64,000 nt of DNA from Mesomycoplasma ovipneumoniae (GTDB lineage Bacteria; Bacillota_I; Bacilli_A; Mycoplasmatales; Metamycoplasmataceae). Shown piece after piece: positions 15,591 to 28,500 of this stretch. The stretch is taken from positions 310,001-374,000 of the forward strand of contig NZ_CP124621.1 in NCBI RefSeq assembly GCF_030012565.1, in the 5' to 3' direction. Position 1 is the stretch's first letter; the number at the start of each line of letters is the position of its first letter. A program made the translations under genes and the position numbers. Below the pieces are notes generated by a model that had not been told where the DNA came from, did not search any database, and worked only from the letters and a program-made list of their open reading frames with translations.

Positions 15591-18500
15591 TTATTTTCTT
15601 GGTTTGTGGATGTTAAATTCTTTAAAGATTTCACCAAAAGCATTGTTAGTAAGACCACGGGCATTTGCCTTTTTAAAGTCAAGTTGATCAGTGGTAATAT
15701 TATCAAAATAACGGTCATCGATAATATATTCAGTATCGGCAATTGGTAGTCATTGTAGTTTTTGATCTTCTTGCTTGAATATTCCCACAAATCTTACATT
15801 TGAAGAGAAGAAATGATCGGGAATAACTGTTTGAAACTGAACTGCACCATTGTCTTTGAAATCTGGGTTATTACTTGTAGTAGAACGAATTGCTTTTAAC
15901 ATAGCAATTTGTCCACTATCGTTTTGGAAAACAAAACGTCAGTCATCTGTATCTTTAACAGCTGAATAATCTTGGGTAGGAACTGGAATGTTAGTTGTTA
16001 GTGTAAATGTACGAGTATCACGGTTAAATAAAGTTTTTCTTACCCGAAGGCCAAATCCGCCATCTTGAACTTGTGTTCAACCAAGTGGATTTTGAAGAAC
16101 TTTGTTTTTTGCATCTGTATTTTCAGTTGTTCTAATAAATGGAGTTTCTGAATTTCGGAAATTAGGCCACCAATTAACTAAATTCGGAGCAATCATTTTT
16201 TCGTTTTTTTCCAATTCGTCAGGATCAACGAATAAGAGATCAGTTAAATTAGCACTAATAATATTTGATTGTTGCTGAATTAATTCTTTTGGATATCAGA
16301 AATTCAAATAAGCAGTTCCTCAATCAACAGCATTAGCCCCTACTTTTTCTTTGACAGTTTTTGTATATTTGTCTTGGACATCAGTATCTTTTTTGTCAGG
16401 ATCATTAAATAGATTATTTACAAAATCGCTTGCGCTATAATAAGTAACTTTTGTTGGTTGATTTAAAATAATATTTAAATAATCATTAGTAAGTCTGAAG
16501 TTTTCACCTGGGCTAACAAATTGGTTTGGGTGAACATTTGTTCATCCTTTTTTAACATTTTCTACTTTTGTTTTATTTAGTTGGTATGAATATAAATTAA
16601 GACTAGTAGTTGGGGTTTTGCCTTGCTCTCCTTCTTTAGCTAATCTTTGATTTAAATAACCTGAAGGGTCAAAGACTTTAAGTGATAGAGCAGAAAGATC
16701 TTGAGCAGGGTCTTTTTCTAATAGTCGGGAAAGGGGATCGTTGTCATTTAGATAAAAACCATGCCAGTTACTTCCGGCTTGTTGCGGGTTAACGTTTTGA
16801 TTATTCGCTAAGTTGGAAAACATGCTTTTTTTGGTATCAAATTGAGTTTTTGCTCAACTTGGCACTCGGCTAAAGAATACTTTTTCAATATCTGTTTTGA
16901 GGAGCTTCAAGGACTTAGCGGGTTTTTTTATTGTGCTTCAAGGAACACCAATTGCTCCTTGTAAGACTAGTTTAGGTTTAATTTTTACAATATTTGTAGT
17001 AGCTTTTGTATCTTGAGTTACTGAGGGACCAGTAGAAGAATCCGACGCTTTTGCTATTTCAATAGGGGCATTAATTAAACGTTTTATGTCACTACTTTCA
17101 AGGTTGAATGATAACTTTGTTGGTGATTCTACCTTTAGATCGCTTATTTTAAAATCAACAACACTTTGGTTGAGTAACGGATTCAATGTTAGTTGAACTA
17201 ATTGATGCTGTGGATTTGGGATCGAAACTGGTGAAGACTCAATTAATTTTGTTTCCGCAAATTCAATTTTAGATTCTGCTTCTCTAGTAGCTTTTGCTGC
17301 TGCTTCTTTTTTCTTGTCTATATCAGTTTGATTATTTGCATTAAAGTATACATATGGTCCAGAGAGTTTCGCCAATCCGGTATTTTTTACCGTTGGCGCA
17401 ATCACCGGCTGCAGCGGACTTAAAGCTAATTCAGCTGGATGAATTGTCACCGGCACCGAAGACAACCACTGACTTGTTGGCTTACCGGTGGCATCAGTCT
17501 GTATTGGGTTTTTAAATTCTAGAGTTATTGTTGTTGAATTAGCTAGTGGCTGGTCTGGACTATACTGTTTAGCTCAGGAAGTATTTGAAACCTCAGGAGT
17601 CTTTGCTAGTTCAGGAATGTTGTCTTGTTGTTTGTGGACTATCAGACTTAGGCTCTTGTCTGATTTTACTCTGGTTGTTGTATTTCCGTCCACAACATTT
17701 TTTACTAAGGAAAGACTAACACTGTAGACATTCGGTGAGATTTCTTTGACTGAATCAATTTCAAAACTAATGTTTGGATCAAGTTTATTAAAATAATCAC
17801 TAAATTGTTGACCCAAAAGAATTTCGAGTTTTTGTTTTAGACTTTGTAAGTCTTCATTTGTGCTCTCAGATGTTGAATCAGGAGCTGGACTAGCCGGAGG
17901 ACTGTCTTGGAAAGGAGTCGCAAAATAAGGACTCTCGTCTAGAGAAGAGAAAGTCGATACCTCAACGGCAACTGGTTTTAATTTGCCTTTGAAAAATTCA
18001 TCTTGATTGATCTCAGGTCTTTTTACCTCTGGACGTGGCTCACCTGGAACTTTGTCGTCAATTCAACGGATACCTGAGTCTTGTCTTGAAGTCTCTGGTT
18101 CTGTTTTTGGTTTTTTCTTGTCATAAATTGAATTAGCAAGAATTTGTAAATGACCAAATTTTTCAGCATCAAGAATAAGTGACTGACTTGAAAGGGGAGC
18201 ATCTTCAATCATTTGGTCTAAATTATTCTTTTGTTTTACCTCAGCTTCGGACTGCCCTGATGTGCGGACAAAAATTGTCTGCGGACTTGAGGCAATTACA
18301 TCATCAACAAATTTGCCAGCATTATCATCAAAGCCAACAACATATTTAATTTTTAGACCAATTGTATTACCTTGATCTTTAGAAGCATCTCCACCGTCTT
18401 CAATTTCAAATTTAATTGAAGGACGAGCTCCTGAGTCTTGATATTCATTTCAATTATTAGCTAAGGCTGCCTGGGTATAAAAGGCAAAAACTAAATCGCT

Positions 18501-18599
18501 AAGAGTTGAGATTTTACTAAAATTCTGATCTTTAAAAGGAACTTGAGGATTATTATGAGTATCTAGTGTATTTCAAAAAGCTGGTTGTTTGGCAATAAA
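15591..18599 (-). pseudogene. P135-like copy B, inverted and 5'-truncated
   Basis: This piece matches copy A from about 10431 to its stop (reading on the minus strand from 18599 to TAA at 15591-15593), roughly 1000 codons. It has no start codon or signal segment. The reading frame appears open through its length with TGA as Trp. Some blocks are identical to A, for example the 80 residues encoded by 17574-17816. A variable block (17100-17465) and the part near 16750-16900 differ from both A and C. The break at 18599 joins directly to element R1. Without a promoter and signal it is probably silent, but it is a ready donor for recombination into A. Confidence 0.85.
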
Positions 18600-18604
18600 T
18601 TAGT

Positions 18605-19058
18605 AGAAAAAATTATGTTATAATAGAGTCACTAAGAATGAATTACTAAATTTTGATATTGAATTAAGGAGGGATTAGTTATGTTTTTTGTCTGATAAGT
18701 CAGATAGTGCGAATTATCCATTATGTTTTTAAATATGATGGAATGCCATAAATTTAACCGTTTAGAAATCTTCAAATTTAAGGCTTTTGATTATGGTTCT
18801 TTCAAAACTTCATATATTTTTTTAGGCTCAATATAAATAAAAATGAGTTTTCTATTTGCATTGAGTTTAAATAGTAGTTGTATTTTTTATGTTTTTGTCA
18901 GTATTTTGAACTAAAAAGTAGTTTAAAAATTTCATAATTTTGCTTTTTAAGTCAAAATTTTAGCTTTTTTAGTTTGCTTTATTTAACTGTTAAGTAGATT
19001 TTGCATTCATGAGTGCTAGATTTAAAATTCAGCGTTTTTGCTTTGATAGTTATTTTTC
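18605..19058 (+). repeat. Repeat element R1 (candidate structured RNA / MITE-like unit)
   Basis: This is one of four related copies. It has a TATAAT box (near 18619-18624), a GAATTAAGGAGGGATTAG block before ATG, and hairpin 1 at 18718-18741 (arms CCATTATGTTT and AAATATGATGG, two G-U pairs). Hairpin 2 at 18828-18864 is partly decayed in its left arm. The left A-run seen in R2-R4 is missing because the copy B breakpoint lies here. No long ORF is present. Confidence 0.75.
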
Positions 19059-19084
19059 CCCTGGGCTTGTCAAAAAAGTCAAAA

Positions 19085-19140
19085 AAGTGCCAAAACCGGA
19101 TACTTTTTTAGGATTATCTCATCAAACTGGGAAATTCGGG
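19085..19140 (-). repeat. Solo IS terminal remnant
   Basis: The segment ends CAAACTGGGAAATTCGGG. It matches the reverse complement of the left end of the IS family, including the ACTTTTTTAGGATTATCTCATC inner part. No transposase sequence accompanies it. Confidence 0.7.
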
Positions 19141-19224
19141 AAAATATCATAAATTTTTATTAATTGTATTTTTAATTAATTAAAAAAAATTTTAAAATTA
19201 CGTAAAAATAAGTTTTAAATTTAG

Positions 19225-19230
19225 TATAAT
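19225..19230 (+). promoter_or_regulatory. -10 box upstream of copy C
   Basis: TATAAT lies 54 bases upstream of the copy C ATG, in an AT-rich stretch after the IS remnant. An AGGAG Shine-Dalgarno sequence lies 7-8 bases before the ATG. Copy C therefore seems to have its own promoter, unlike copy A. Confidence 0.5.
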
Positions 19231-19283
19231 TCTTTTTGTTAAAATAATAAAAATGATAAAAAAGGGAAAACCAGGAGCATTTT

Positions 19284-22200
19284 ATGCAAAAGAAAAACGC
19301 AAAAATATTAATTGGTAGTGCAGCTGCAATTGTACTAATGTCGACAGTATTTGGAACTGTCGCCGGACTTGCTGCTAAAACTAAATATCGCGGAGTTAAT
19401 CCTACCCAAGGTGTTGTTAGTCAACTCGGGCTAATTGATTCAGTAAGTTTTAAACCAAGCGTTGCTCACTTTACAAGTGACTATAAAACTGTTAAACAAG
19501 CACTTTTAGGAGATAAAACTTTTAATGCCAGCAATAGTGAATTTAGCGATTTTGCATCAAAATTCAATTTTTTAACTAATAATGGCCGTAGTGTTTTAGC
19601 AATTCCAAACAAATACAAAGTTGTTATTGAAAAATTTGAAGCCCAAGATGAACAACAACGTTTTTTCCTTTCCTTTCATCTTGAGGAAACTCTTGAAGAC
19701 AAAAATGTTGCCCGCTCGGCAACAAAATCAATTTACCTTTCAGTAGTTGATGCTCCTAAGGCAGCACTGACCCAATTTAGTGATATTGTTGATTCAAATT
19801 TTGCTAATTTAGTTCCTAGACCACTTTCTCATTTTTCATCAACATCTGTTAAACCTTTAGCCCTAACTCGTGCTGATGATTTTGCAAAAACATTAAATCA
19901 ATTTGAAACATTAGAGGAATTTGAGTCTCATTTAAGTAAATTTTTTGACATTCAAGCAATTAAAGCAAAAATTCGTCTTGAAGCCCAAGGCTTTGGTTTT
20001 GCCAAAGGTGACTTAGAAGAGCCTTTTGTATTTAGTTTTGTTAAAAATCCACAAAGTCCAAATGAGTGAGCAATAAGTCTAAACCAAAAAGTCCCTGCGG
20101 TTCGTTTATATTTAAAAACTGAATTCGGACCTCAGGCAAAAGCGACTTTAGCTGACTATAAACATAAAGATGAGTCATTTTTAACTTCAATTGATTTAGT
20201 CGCAAACGATAAGTCTACTTTATTTGCTAATACAAAAGATCTAAGCGATCAACTTGATGTTAATTTACTTGATGCTTCTGATTATTATATTGATCCAGAT
20301 AAGCCTCAGGTTGACCCGACAACTGGAGTTTTACTTCCTTCTCAACTTAGTTTGTTTGACCGCGATTTATTAAGACAACCTTCTAATAAGCCTGTTGATA
20401 AATTTTCTTTGTTTCGTTATGATGCAATTAATTTTTATAAACAACTTCAAGAACTTGTAAGCAAACCTGCTGCAATTAAAGATATAATTGATGCTAGCTT
20501 AACACGTGGCTTGAGTTTTTCTTTTGGTAAATACGATTTACTTTTTGATAACTTACGCGAGCATCTTGATTATGACTTTTTAGTTTCAAATGCTAAAATC
20601 CGTCAAAACTCAGTCTCACAAAAATTATTTATTGAACTGCCAATCAAAATTAAGCTAAAATCTTCAATTTTTGGTGATCAAGGCCAAAATATTAAAACTA
20701 TTTTAGAAAAAACTGTAAGTTTTAAACTTGATAATTTCCGTGATCAAAGTATCGAAGATGCCCTAGCCAGCCTTTATCCTGAGCTTAGCGAGCAACTAAA
20801 ACAATTAAAAAACGTCCAAAGCGCCCAACAGGCCGCCCAACAACTAGCTGCTATTTCCCCATTTCCGTCTCAGTCAGCTAGTCAAACCTTAGGAGCAACC
20901 AAAGAAAATCCTTATGATATTAGACCAGGTGCCCCAAAGTCTTATTTACTTTCAAAATACGAAATTAAACAATTAATTGACCAAAAAGATTATAAAAAAC
21001 TAATTAGTCTCTTTAGTGATCCAAATTCTTACAATATTGATTTTAAATTAGGCTCAACTCTGCAAGCCCAAAATATACAAGTTCCGACTGACAAGGAAAT
21101 AGCCAATTTAAATGCAACAATTGACTCAGCTCAGTCTTTAAAAAATGCTGATATTTATTCAGTTTCAACTTCAGTATTTAAAAATCGTGCTTCTTTATTT
21201 GCTTATTTCCGTTATCTTTTATCATTAGATCCTAAAGAGGCAATCAAAAAACTTGTTAATATTGGAAGTCAAATGGGTCTTGAATTTGAAGGATACCAAG
21301 ACTTACCGCTAAATCCAACCTTAGAAGATTTAGCAAAAGTAAAAATTAAAACCAAATTTGATAACTACCAGCACTCCCAAGATTTTCTAAGCCAGCAAGA
21401 TGCTGAGCAAAACCAAGACGATTTTGTGGGAACAAAATTTGGACTCAAACTTCTTGATTTTAATGGTTATTTTGCTAATGACATTACAAGCCCAAATCAA
21501 GGAATGGCTTTATTTTTACCAGCAAGTCTAGATTTTCCAGCTCAGTCAACTTCAACTGGTTCAAGTTCAACCCCAGCCACTCAAGACTGAAAAGCTGAAA
21601 TTGCAAATAAACTTGCTAGTGATAAAAACCAGTTAGCAAGTTTACCTTTTGCAATTTGAGACAAAATTATTGGTCAAGAAAAACAACAAGAAAAAGATAA
21701 AAAACTAACATACAAAATTCTTAAAAACTACCAAGAAGCAATTAAAATTGCTAAACAACCAGCTTTTTGAAATACTGTAGATAATGATAATAATCCTCAG
21801 GTTCCTTTTAAAGATCAGAATTTTAGTAAAATCTCAACTCTTAGTGATTTAGTTTTTGCTTTTTATACTCAGGCAGCCTTAGCTAATAATTGAAATGAAT
21901 ATCAAGACTCAGGTGCCCGTCCTTCAATTAAATTTGAAATTGAAGACGATACTGCAGCTTCTAAAGATCAAGGCAATATAATTGGTCTAAAAATTAAATA
22001 TGTTGTTGGCTTTGATGATAATGCTGGTAAATTTGTTGATGATGTAATTGCCTCAAGTCCGCAGACAATTTTTGTCCGCACTTCAGGGCAGTCCGAAGCA
22101 GAAGTAAAACAAAAAAATAATTTAGACCAAATGATTGAAGATGCACCTCTTTCAAGTCAGTCCTTAATTCTTGATGCTGAAAAATTTGGTCATTTACAAA

Positions 22201-24849
22201 TTCTTGCTAATTCAATTTATGACAAGAAAAAACCAAAAACAGAAGAAGAAGAAGAAGAAACAGTTAAGCCAAATGACTTAGGAATTCGTTGAATTGACGA
22301 CAAAGTTCCAGGTCAGCCTCGTCCAGAGGTTAAAAGACCTGAGATCAATCAAGATGAATTTTTCAAAGGCAAACTAAGACCAGTTGTTGTAGAGGTATCA
22401 ACCTTCTCTACCCTAGACGAGAGTCCTTATTTTGCGACTCCTTTTCAAGACAACTCCCAGACTAGCCCAGCTCCTGACTCAAGCCAGACTTCAAATCAAG
22501 ACTTACAAACACTAAAACAAAAACTTGAAATCCTTTTGGGTCAACAATTTAGTGATTATTTTAATAAACTTGATCCAAATATCACTTTTGAAATTGATTC
22601 AGTCAAAGAAATCTCACCGCAAGTCTACAGCGTTAGTCTTTCCTTAGTAAAAAATGTTGTGGACGGAAATACAACTAGCAAAGTTAAATCAGATAAGAGT
22701 CTAAGTCTAATAGTCCACAAACAACAAGACAACATTCCTGAATTAGCAAAATCTCCCCAAATTTCAAATACTTCCTGAGCAAAACAATACAATCCAGACC
22801 AACCCTTGGCAAATTCAACAACAATAACTCTTGAATTTAAAAATCCAATACAGGTTGATGCAACCGGTAGGCCAACAAGTCAGTGGTTATCTTCTGTACC
22901 TTTGACAATTCATCCAGCCTTAATAAACATTTCTCCTCAAGCCGATGTTCTTGACGAAGCAATAGCAAATGACATTCTCTCGCGTTTGGAAACTACTAGT
23001 TTAATAGAAACTCCAACCCCCGAAGCTTTATCGCAAGCATTCCAAAAAAAACAGTTATCAGAAATCATCAAGGGTCTCAGAGGCAAAGTTTCTGAGTCTG
23101 TATCTAAGCTCATAAGTCCTATAGTTGATGCTTATAAAAGACATGAAACAACTAAAACGCATATTTTATCTTTAGCTCATATTCAAAATTCAAACCATTC
23201 GCCAATTAAATTATCGCTAAATAGTCTAACAAACACTAATTCCGAAGTTAAAGTTGCAAATCTCCAGCTAATTAATAATAATACCCTCAAGTTTGATTTA
23301 GAAAGTTCAAATATTAAAAGGCTAATTAACGCGCCAATTGAAATAGCCTCTGAGTTATCTGACAAAAAATTTGATCTTGAATCAATGAGAGTTCATAACA
23401 TTTTGAGTCAAGAAAATTCAGATGCTGACACACACACACACACACAGCCAGAGAGAGCAATCAAATACACAAACTTCAACAATTACTTTTATTAAACCAA
23501 AATTTATTGTTGAGCGGACTGTTGGCGTGCCATGAAGCACTTCACAAGTAGTTTTTGCTGCCAAAAAAAATTTACATGATCCAACAAACTTTGATGTATC
23601 TAAAGTCAAAGATTCAACCTTTTTTGTCTATGGTTGGCGAGCAATAAGTCTAAATACCGGATCCCAACCGCCTGTACAAGTCCCTTACCTCCAAGTCCAA
23701 CCCCTTTTTGATCCACTTGTTGATATGTTTCCTGTGCCTCAGGTTCAAAGTCTAACTAGTTTGTCATTTAAAGTTTTTGATCCTGATGGTTATTTATACC
23801 AAAAATTATATTCTAAATCAGCAACAAATGTTGATCTTTATTCTTATCGACTAAACCAAACAAAAGAACAATCAACTCGTAAAGGTTGAACTAACCAACA
23901 CCCAAGTCAGGCAAATTTTACTAATAATAATTTTAGTTTACCTAATAACTATTTAAATATTATTACAAATCAGCCAACAAAAGTTACTTTTTATAATGCA
24001 AGTGATTTTATTACTGATTTATTTAATGATCCTGACCAAAAACAAGAAGATATTAATGACAAATACACTGATAATGTTAAAGAAAAAGTAGGAGCTAATG
24101 CCGCTGACTGAGGAAGTGCTTATTTTAACCTTTGGTATCCAAGAAAACTAATTCAAGAACAATCAAATATAATAAGCGCTAATTTAAATGACTTATTGTT
24201 CGTTAATCCTGATGAACTTGAAAAAAACATAAAAATGATTGCTCCGAATTTTACTAATTGGTGGCCTAACTTTCAAAATTCAGAAGTTGCCGAAATTCGC
24301 ACAAAACATAACGAAGAAGCTTTCAAAAAAGTCAACCTTTTACCGCAAGGTTGAACCCAAATTCATGATGGGGGCTATCCACTCAAAGTTCAAAAAACCG
24401 CATTTAATCGTGACACTCGTACTTTTACACTAACAACAAATCTACCAATTCCAACCCAAGACTACTATCAAGATGTCAAAGACACTGATGACTGACGTTT
24501 TGTTTTCCAAAACGATAATAATCAAATTGCAATGCTCAAAGCTAATATGCTAAAACAAGGGTCAAAAAATCCACACTATAAAGACAAAGGTTGAATTCAA
24601 TTTGAAACTGTAATTCCTGAACATTTTTTCTCAACAAATGTTAGATTTGCTGGAATATTCAAACAAGAAGATAAAAAACTAAAATGACTACCAATTATTG
24701 ACACTGAATATGTAGTTGATGACCGTTATTTTGGTAATATTATCTCTGATCCTTTAGATCTTAAAAAAGCCCGTGGCCGTGGATTTACTAATAATGCCTT
24801 TGGAGATGTCTTCAAAGAATTCAACATTCACAGAAAAAAACAATCCTAA
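19284..24849 (+). pseudogene. P135-like adhesin copy C, frameshifted near an (AC)9A repeat (possibly phase-variable)
   Basis: Copy C has the same start, signal segment and N-terminal 1100 or so residues as copy A. The frame from 19284 runs 1403 aa and stops at TAA 23493-23495. The remaining 450 or so codons, homologous to the A and B C-termini, continue in another frame to TAA at 24847-24849. The switch lies at an AC repeat (23428-23446), which A and B lack, followed by (AG)4 at 23450-23457. Total length is 5566 bases, so adding one dinucleotide or removing two restores a single frame of about 1855 aa. From about 22850 on, the sequence differs strongly from A and B, suggesting recombination with another donor or diversifying selection. 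Either a dead gene or an OFF state of a switching adhesin fits. Confidence 0.8.
23428..23457 (+). repeat. AC dinucleotide repeat followed by short AG repeat in copy C
   Basis: (AC)9A is followed by GCC and (AG)4. The repeat lies inside the coding region directly before the frame change of copy C. Slippage by one unit in either run changes the frame. Confidence 0.9.
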
Positions 24850-24897
24850 ATAAACTTAATTCAACAAATAAATTAAGCACAAATTAAACACAAATAA

Positions 24898-24935
24898 ATT
24901 ACCCCTTTGAGTTTTAACCAAAAGGGGTTTTTTAT
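24898..24935 (+). terminator. Terminator after copy C
   Basis: ACCCCTTTGAGTTTTAACCAAAAGGGGT is followed by T6, giving a GC-containing stem and a U-run on the plus strand. Confidence 0.75.
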
Positions 24936-24954
24936 TATTTTAAAATTAACCTTT

Positions 24955-25443
24955 TGCAAAAAAAAAAAAAAAAATGTTTGGTACAAAAAAAATTATGTTA
25001 TAATAAGTTTCACTTAAGAATAATTAATAAATTTGGATATTGAATTAAGGGGGAATTAATTATGTTTTTGCCATAAAAAAATCAGAAAATGCGAATTATC
25101 CATTATGTTTTTAAATATAATGGAATGCTTTAAATTTACCCGTTTAGAAATCTTTAAATTTAGGGCTTTTGGTTATTGTTCTTTCAAAACTTCATATATT
25201 TTTTTAGGCTCAATGCAAAATGAAAACGAGTTTTCTTTTTGCATTGAGTTTAAATAGTAGTTGTATTTTTTTTGATTTTTGTCAGTGTTTTAAACTAAAA
25301 AAGTAGTTTAAAAATTTTGCAATTTTGCTTTTTGAGTCAAAATTTTAGCTTTTTTAGTTTGCCCTATTTGATTAATAAGTAAATTTTCTTTCGTGAGTGT
25401 TAGCTTTAAAATTTAGTGTTTTTGTTTTGATAGTTATTTTTAG
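24955..25443 (+). repeat. Repeat element R2 (most complete copy)
   Basis: R2 starts TTTTGC followed by A17, then a TATAAT box at 24999-25004, the AATTAAGGGGGAATTAATT block, hairpin 1 (25100-25123, arms CCATTATGTTT and AAATATAATGG) and hairpin 2 (25210-25247, 11-bp stem TCAATGCAAAA, T-T mismatch, 6-bp inner stem). A T-rich conserved tail ends near TTTTGATAGTTATTTTTA. A short frame starting ATGGAATGC (25120) stays open for about 45 codons, but between copies most variable codons change the amino acid. Confidence 0.8.
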
Positions 25444-25483
25444 CGGAAAAAATTTCAAATTAACTATTAAAAAAGAGTAAATA

Positions 25484-25511
25484 AAAAACCTGGGGTCTAC
25501 CCAAGTTTTTA
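25484..25511 (-). terminator. Terminator of the FtsX-like permease
   Basis: On the minus strand AAAAACTTGGG pairs with CCCAGGTTTTT (one G-U pair), followed by further T residues. It lies 53 bases after the permease stop. Confidence 0.7.
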
Positions 25512-25563
25512 GATTATTTTTGACTTATGTTTTAATTAAAACAAATCAGTAAGCAAATGAAAA

Positions 25564-28500
25564 TTAATTTTGTTCTTTAATTACATAAACAGATTTACGG
25601 TTTGTTAAGAAACGTCAGAGAATTCCAAGCACACCAAAGAAAATTACACTAATTATTAATAGCGCGATAAAGAAGACAGGAACTGATATTGCTAAAGCAA
25701 GGAAAATTGAGTTTGAAGCAAGAATGTACGAGCTAAATATTCCCATTCCTAGCATTGCAAAAGGAACGCTTATTAGAGTTGCTATAATTAAAATTGGGAG
25801 ATAAATGCTATAGAAAAGTCTTAATTTTGTTCGATTTGAATAGCCAAGAACGTCTAGAATTGCAATGTTTTCTTGGTTTTCATTAATGATTGAAGAAGCA
25901 ATAATTATTAAAATAATTAAGGAAACCGCTAGGAAAATAATGACAACAATATTAATTCCGGCTCCAAAAAGATTAGCAAAGTTAGAAATAAAGTTTGTTT
26001 CAATATTTTTAGCCTCAACACCTTGGGGTGCAATTTGATAAATTGTATTACCATAAATTTCGTTGAAATTTTTGAGCGCTTGTTTAATTGAGGAAAGGTT
26101 TTGGTTGACAAAGGTTTGGTTAGAGAGTGATGCAAAATCTAAGTTTGAATTTTGGTTAATTCAGGTTGGATTTTGTTGCTGGTTTTTGAGGTTAATAATT
26201 TTTAAAATTTCTTCTTTTGTGTAACCAGCAAGTTGTAAGGCCCCTTTGCTTTGGTCTTGTTCGTTTTCACTAAAACCAAAAATGTTAGCAAAAAAACCAA
26301 TTGTATCATCTTGATTTAGTGAATCAACATTAATCTCTGTACTACCTGCTCAGTATCCAGAAGGTGAGTATAAAGTAAAGGAATTAGTAATTTGTTCAAT
26401 ATCAGGCGAAGCGAGAATTAATCCGTTAAATGGTTTTAAATTATAAAATTCTAAGGCTGAATCAAAAATATCAAGACCAAGAAGTTTATTTGCAACGTCC
26501 TGTGAGGTAATTAATTCTGAATTTATATAAGTATCAGAAATACCAATTATTTTAAATTTAGCAGTTTTTTGTGGAATATCACGAATTTTTGCTAAATAAC
26601 GGTCAACAGTGTTAATAATTGGCATTTCAATTATTGAATTTAGCCCTAAATTGTGTTTTTTGGCAAAAACGTGGTTGACAACTAAAGGATAAATATCATT
26701 TTCAATTTTGAAATCATTAATGACTTTGAGTAAATCTTGGTTTGATTCATCTTTGATTTCAGTTATTGGGTTATTTTGACTTTGGGTATTATAACCGTAA
26801 ATTTTAAGACCATTTTCGACTGAAGATCCGTCATTATAAGAAGTGTCAATGTAAGTATAGACTTGATTTTGGGGAACATTTTCAGCATTAGGGCTTAGGG
26901 AAATTCCGCCAAAGGAAACGGTAAAGTCTTTTTCAACATTTGGGTTCAAATATGACTCGACTAAAAATTTCCGGTATTCATCACGATTTTGAACTTGACC
27001 AAAAATTGATACTTCGTGAGCTAGGTAGTCGTTCTTTACAGGATCAAATTTAAAGTACCAAAATCTACCTAAATTAACATTCCCCGGATCGGCTAAGTAT
27101 TTGAAATATGGTTGTTTGTTAGCGATTTTTTCTTCAATGTTTTGTGATTGTTCCATTTGGTGGACAACCTTGTTGGAAATTGAAAAAATATTATTTCTTA
27201 ATGATTCAGGAAGATTTGAAAGAACAATATCAAAAATTGAAAGGTTATTTGATTCACTAATTTTAATATTTAGTCCTGATCGAGAAAGAACAACCGGATT
27301 TTTTGAGTTAATATTTATCTCACCATTTTGGTTGGTATCACCAAAAACTGAAGGATTTCCTGGACGGAAGTAATTTGGCGAATTAGTGTTAATCTCTGAA
27401 CCTGATCCGATTGGAACATATAAGTTTTTCTCAAGATTTTTTGGATTATAAACAACTAACGGTCCACCTTCACGCGTTGGACTAAAGAGATTTAATTTGT
27501 ATGTATAATGACGATTTGAGTAAGTTTTTGTAATTGTGTTTTGGAAAATATTATGGGAAGAAAGTGAAAAAATTAGCGCAAATTGGACAATAATAATTGC
27601 AATTATTAGTGAGATAATTTTTCAAGTTGAATTAATAACAAGTGAAATTGAAAATTTGTTGACAATTTTGGTTTTTCGAAATAGTTTTGCCACTCCCTGG
27701 GCAAATTTTGAAGTGTTAATTTCACTAATTCCTGATAATAATTGGTTTGGTTTTTGTTTTAAGTTTCAAAGAATTACTAAATAAATTAGTCCACTGATTG
27801 CTAAAAATGGAACTATAAAGGAAAATACAAACGAAATTGGCTCAAAACTATAAAGATTTACATCAAATTCTCAAAATTGTGAAATCAAACCAACAAGCGG
27901 AATTTTGACAAAAAATCCAACTAGATAGCCAAGAAATCCACCAATAAATGAAATCAGTAAACCAATTGAGAGAAATGAAGAAGCAATTTCAAAGAGTGTA
28001 TATCCTTGAGCCCGAAGAATTCCAAGAACTTTATTGTTTGTTGAAATATAACGTTTGATAATAAAGGCAACAGCAAAAAGTACTAGAATTGATAAAAATA
28101 ATGTTATATAAATATTAATTGATGAAAAAGTAGAAATTATATTTGTTCCAACTGAAATTCGCAAGGACCTTTCGGGATTTAAAAAGTCAATTTCATTAGC
28201 ACTAAATGTTCGCTGGAGACGATTTAGGGCAAAATTTTTGGCAATTAAGTCATCAGTGTCTTGCTTGAATTTTTCTAGATCGCCTTCTGGTTTCAATTTA
28301 ATTAATAAGTAATTTTTTACTGGATTTGAACGGAATGAAAAGCGAGCTTTATCAAAACCGAATTTATTTACATACGCTAAGGCTTGATTTGTCGGGTCAA
28401 GTTTAATATTTTTTTCGTCAATAACTGGGTATAAATAATCAACACTAAAATCAGAACCGACAATTATATATTTAAGACCGCCAGCATTTAAAATGTATTT

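Noticed and set aside
24239..24433. Separate small gene inside copy C
   Set aside because: It is an alternative frame of the copy C C-terminal coding region, whose proper frame matches copies A and B.
25120..25255. Short protein encoded by the R elements (ATGGAATGC frame)
   Set aside because: No Shine-Dalgarno sequence lies before this ATG. Variable codons mostly change the residue, R1 and R3 stop earlier, and R4 shifts frame at hairpin 2.
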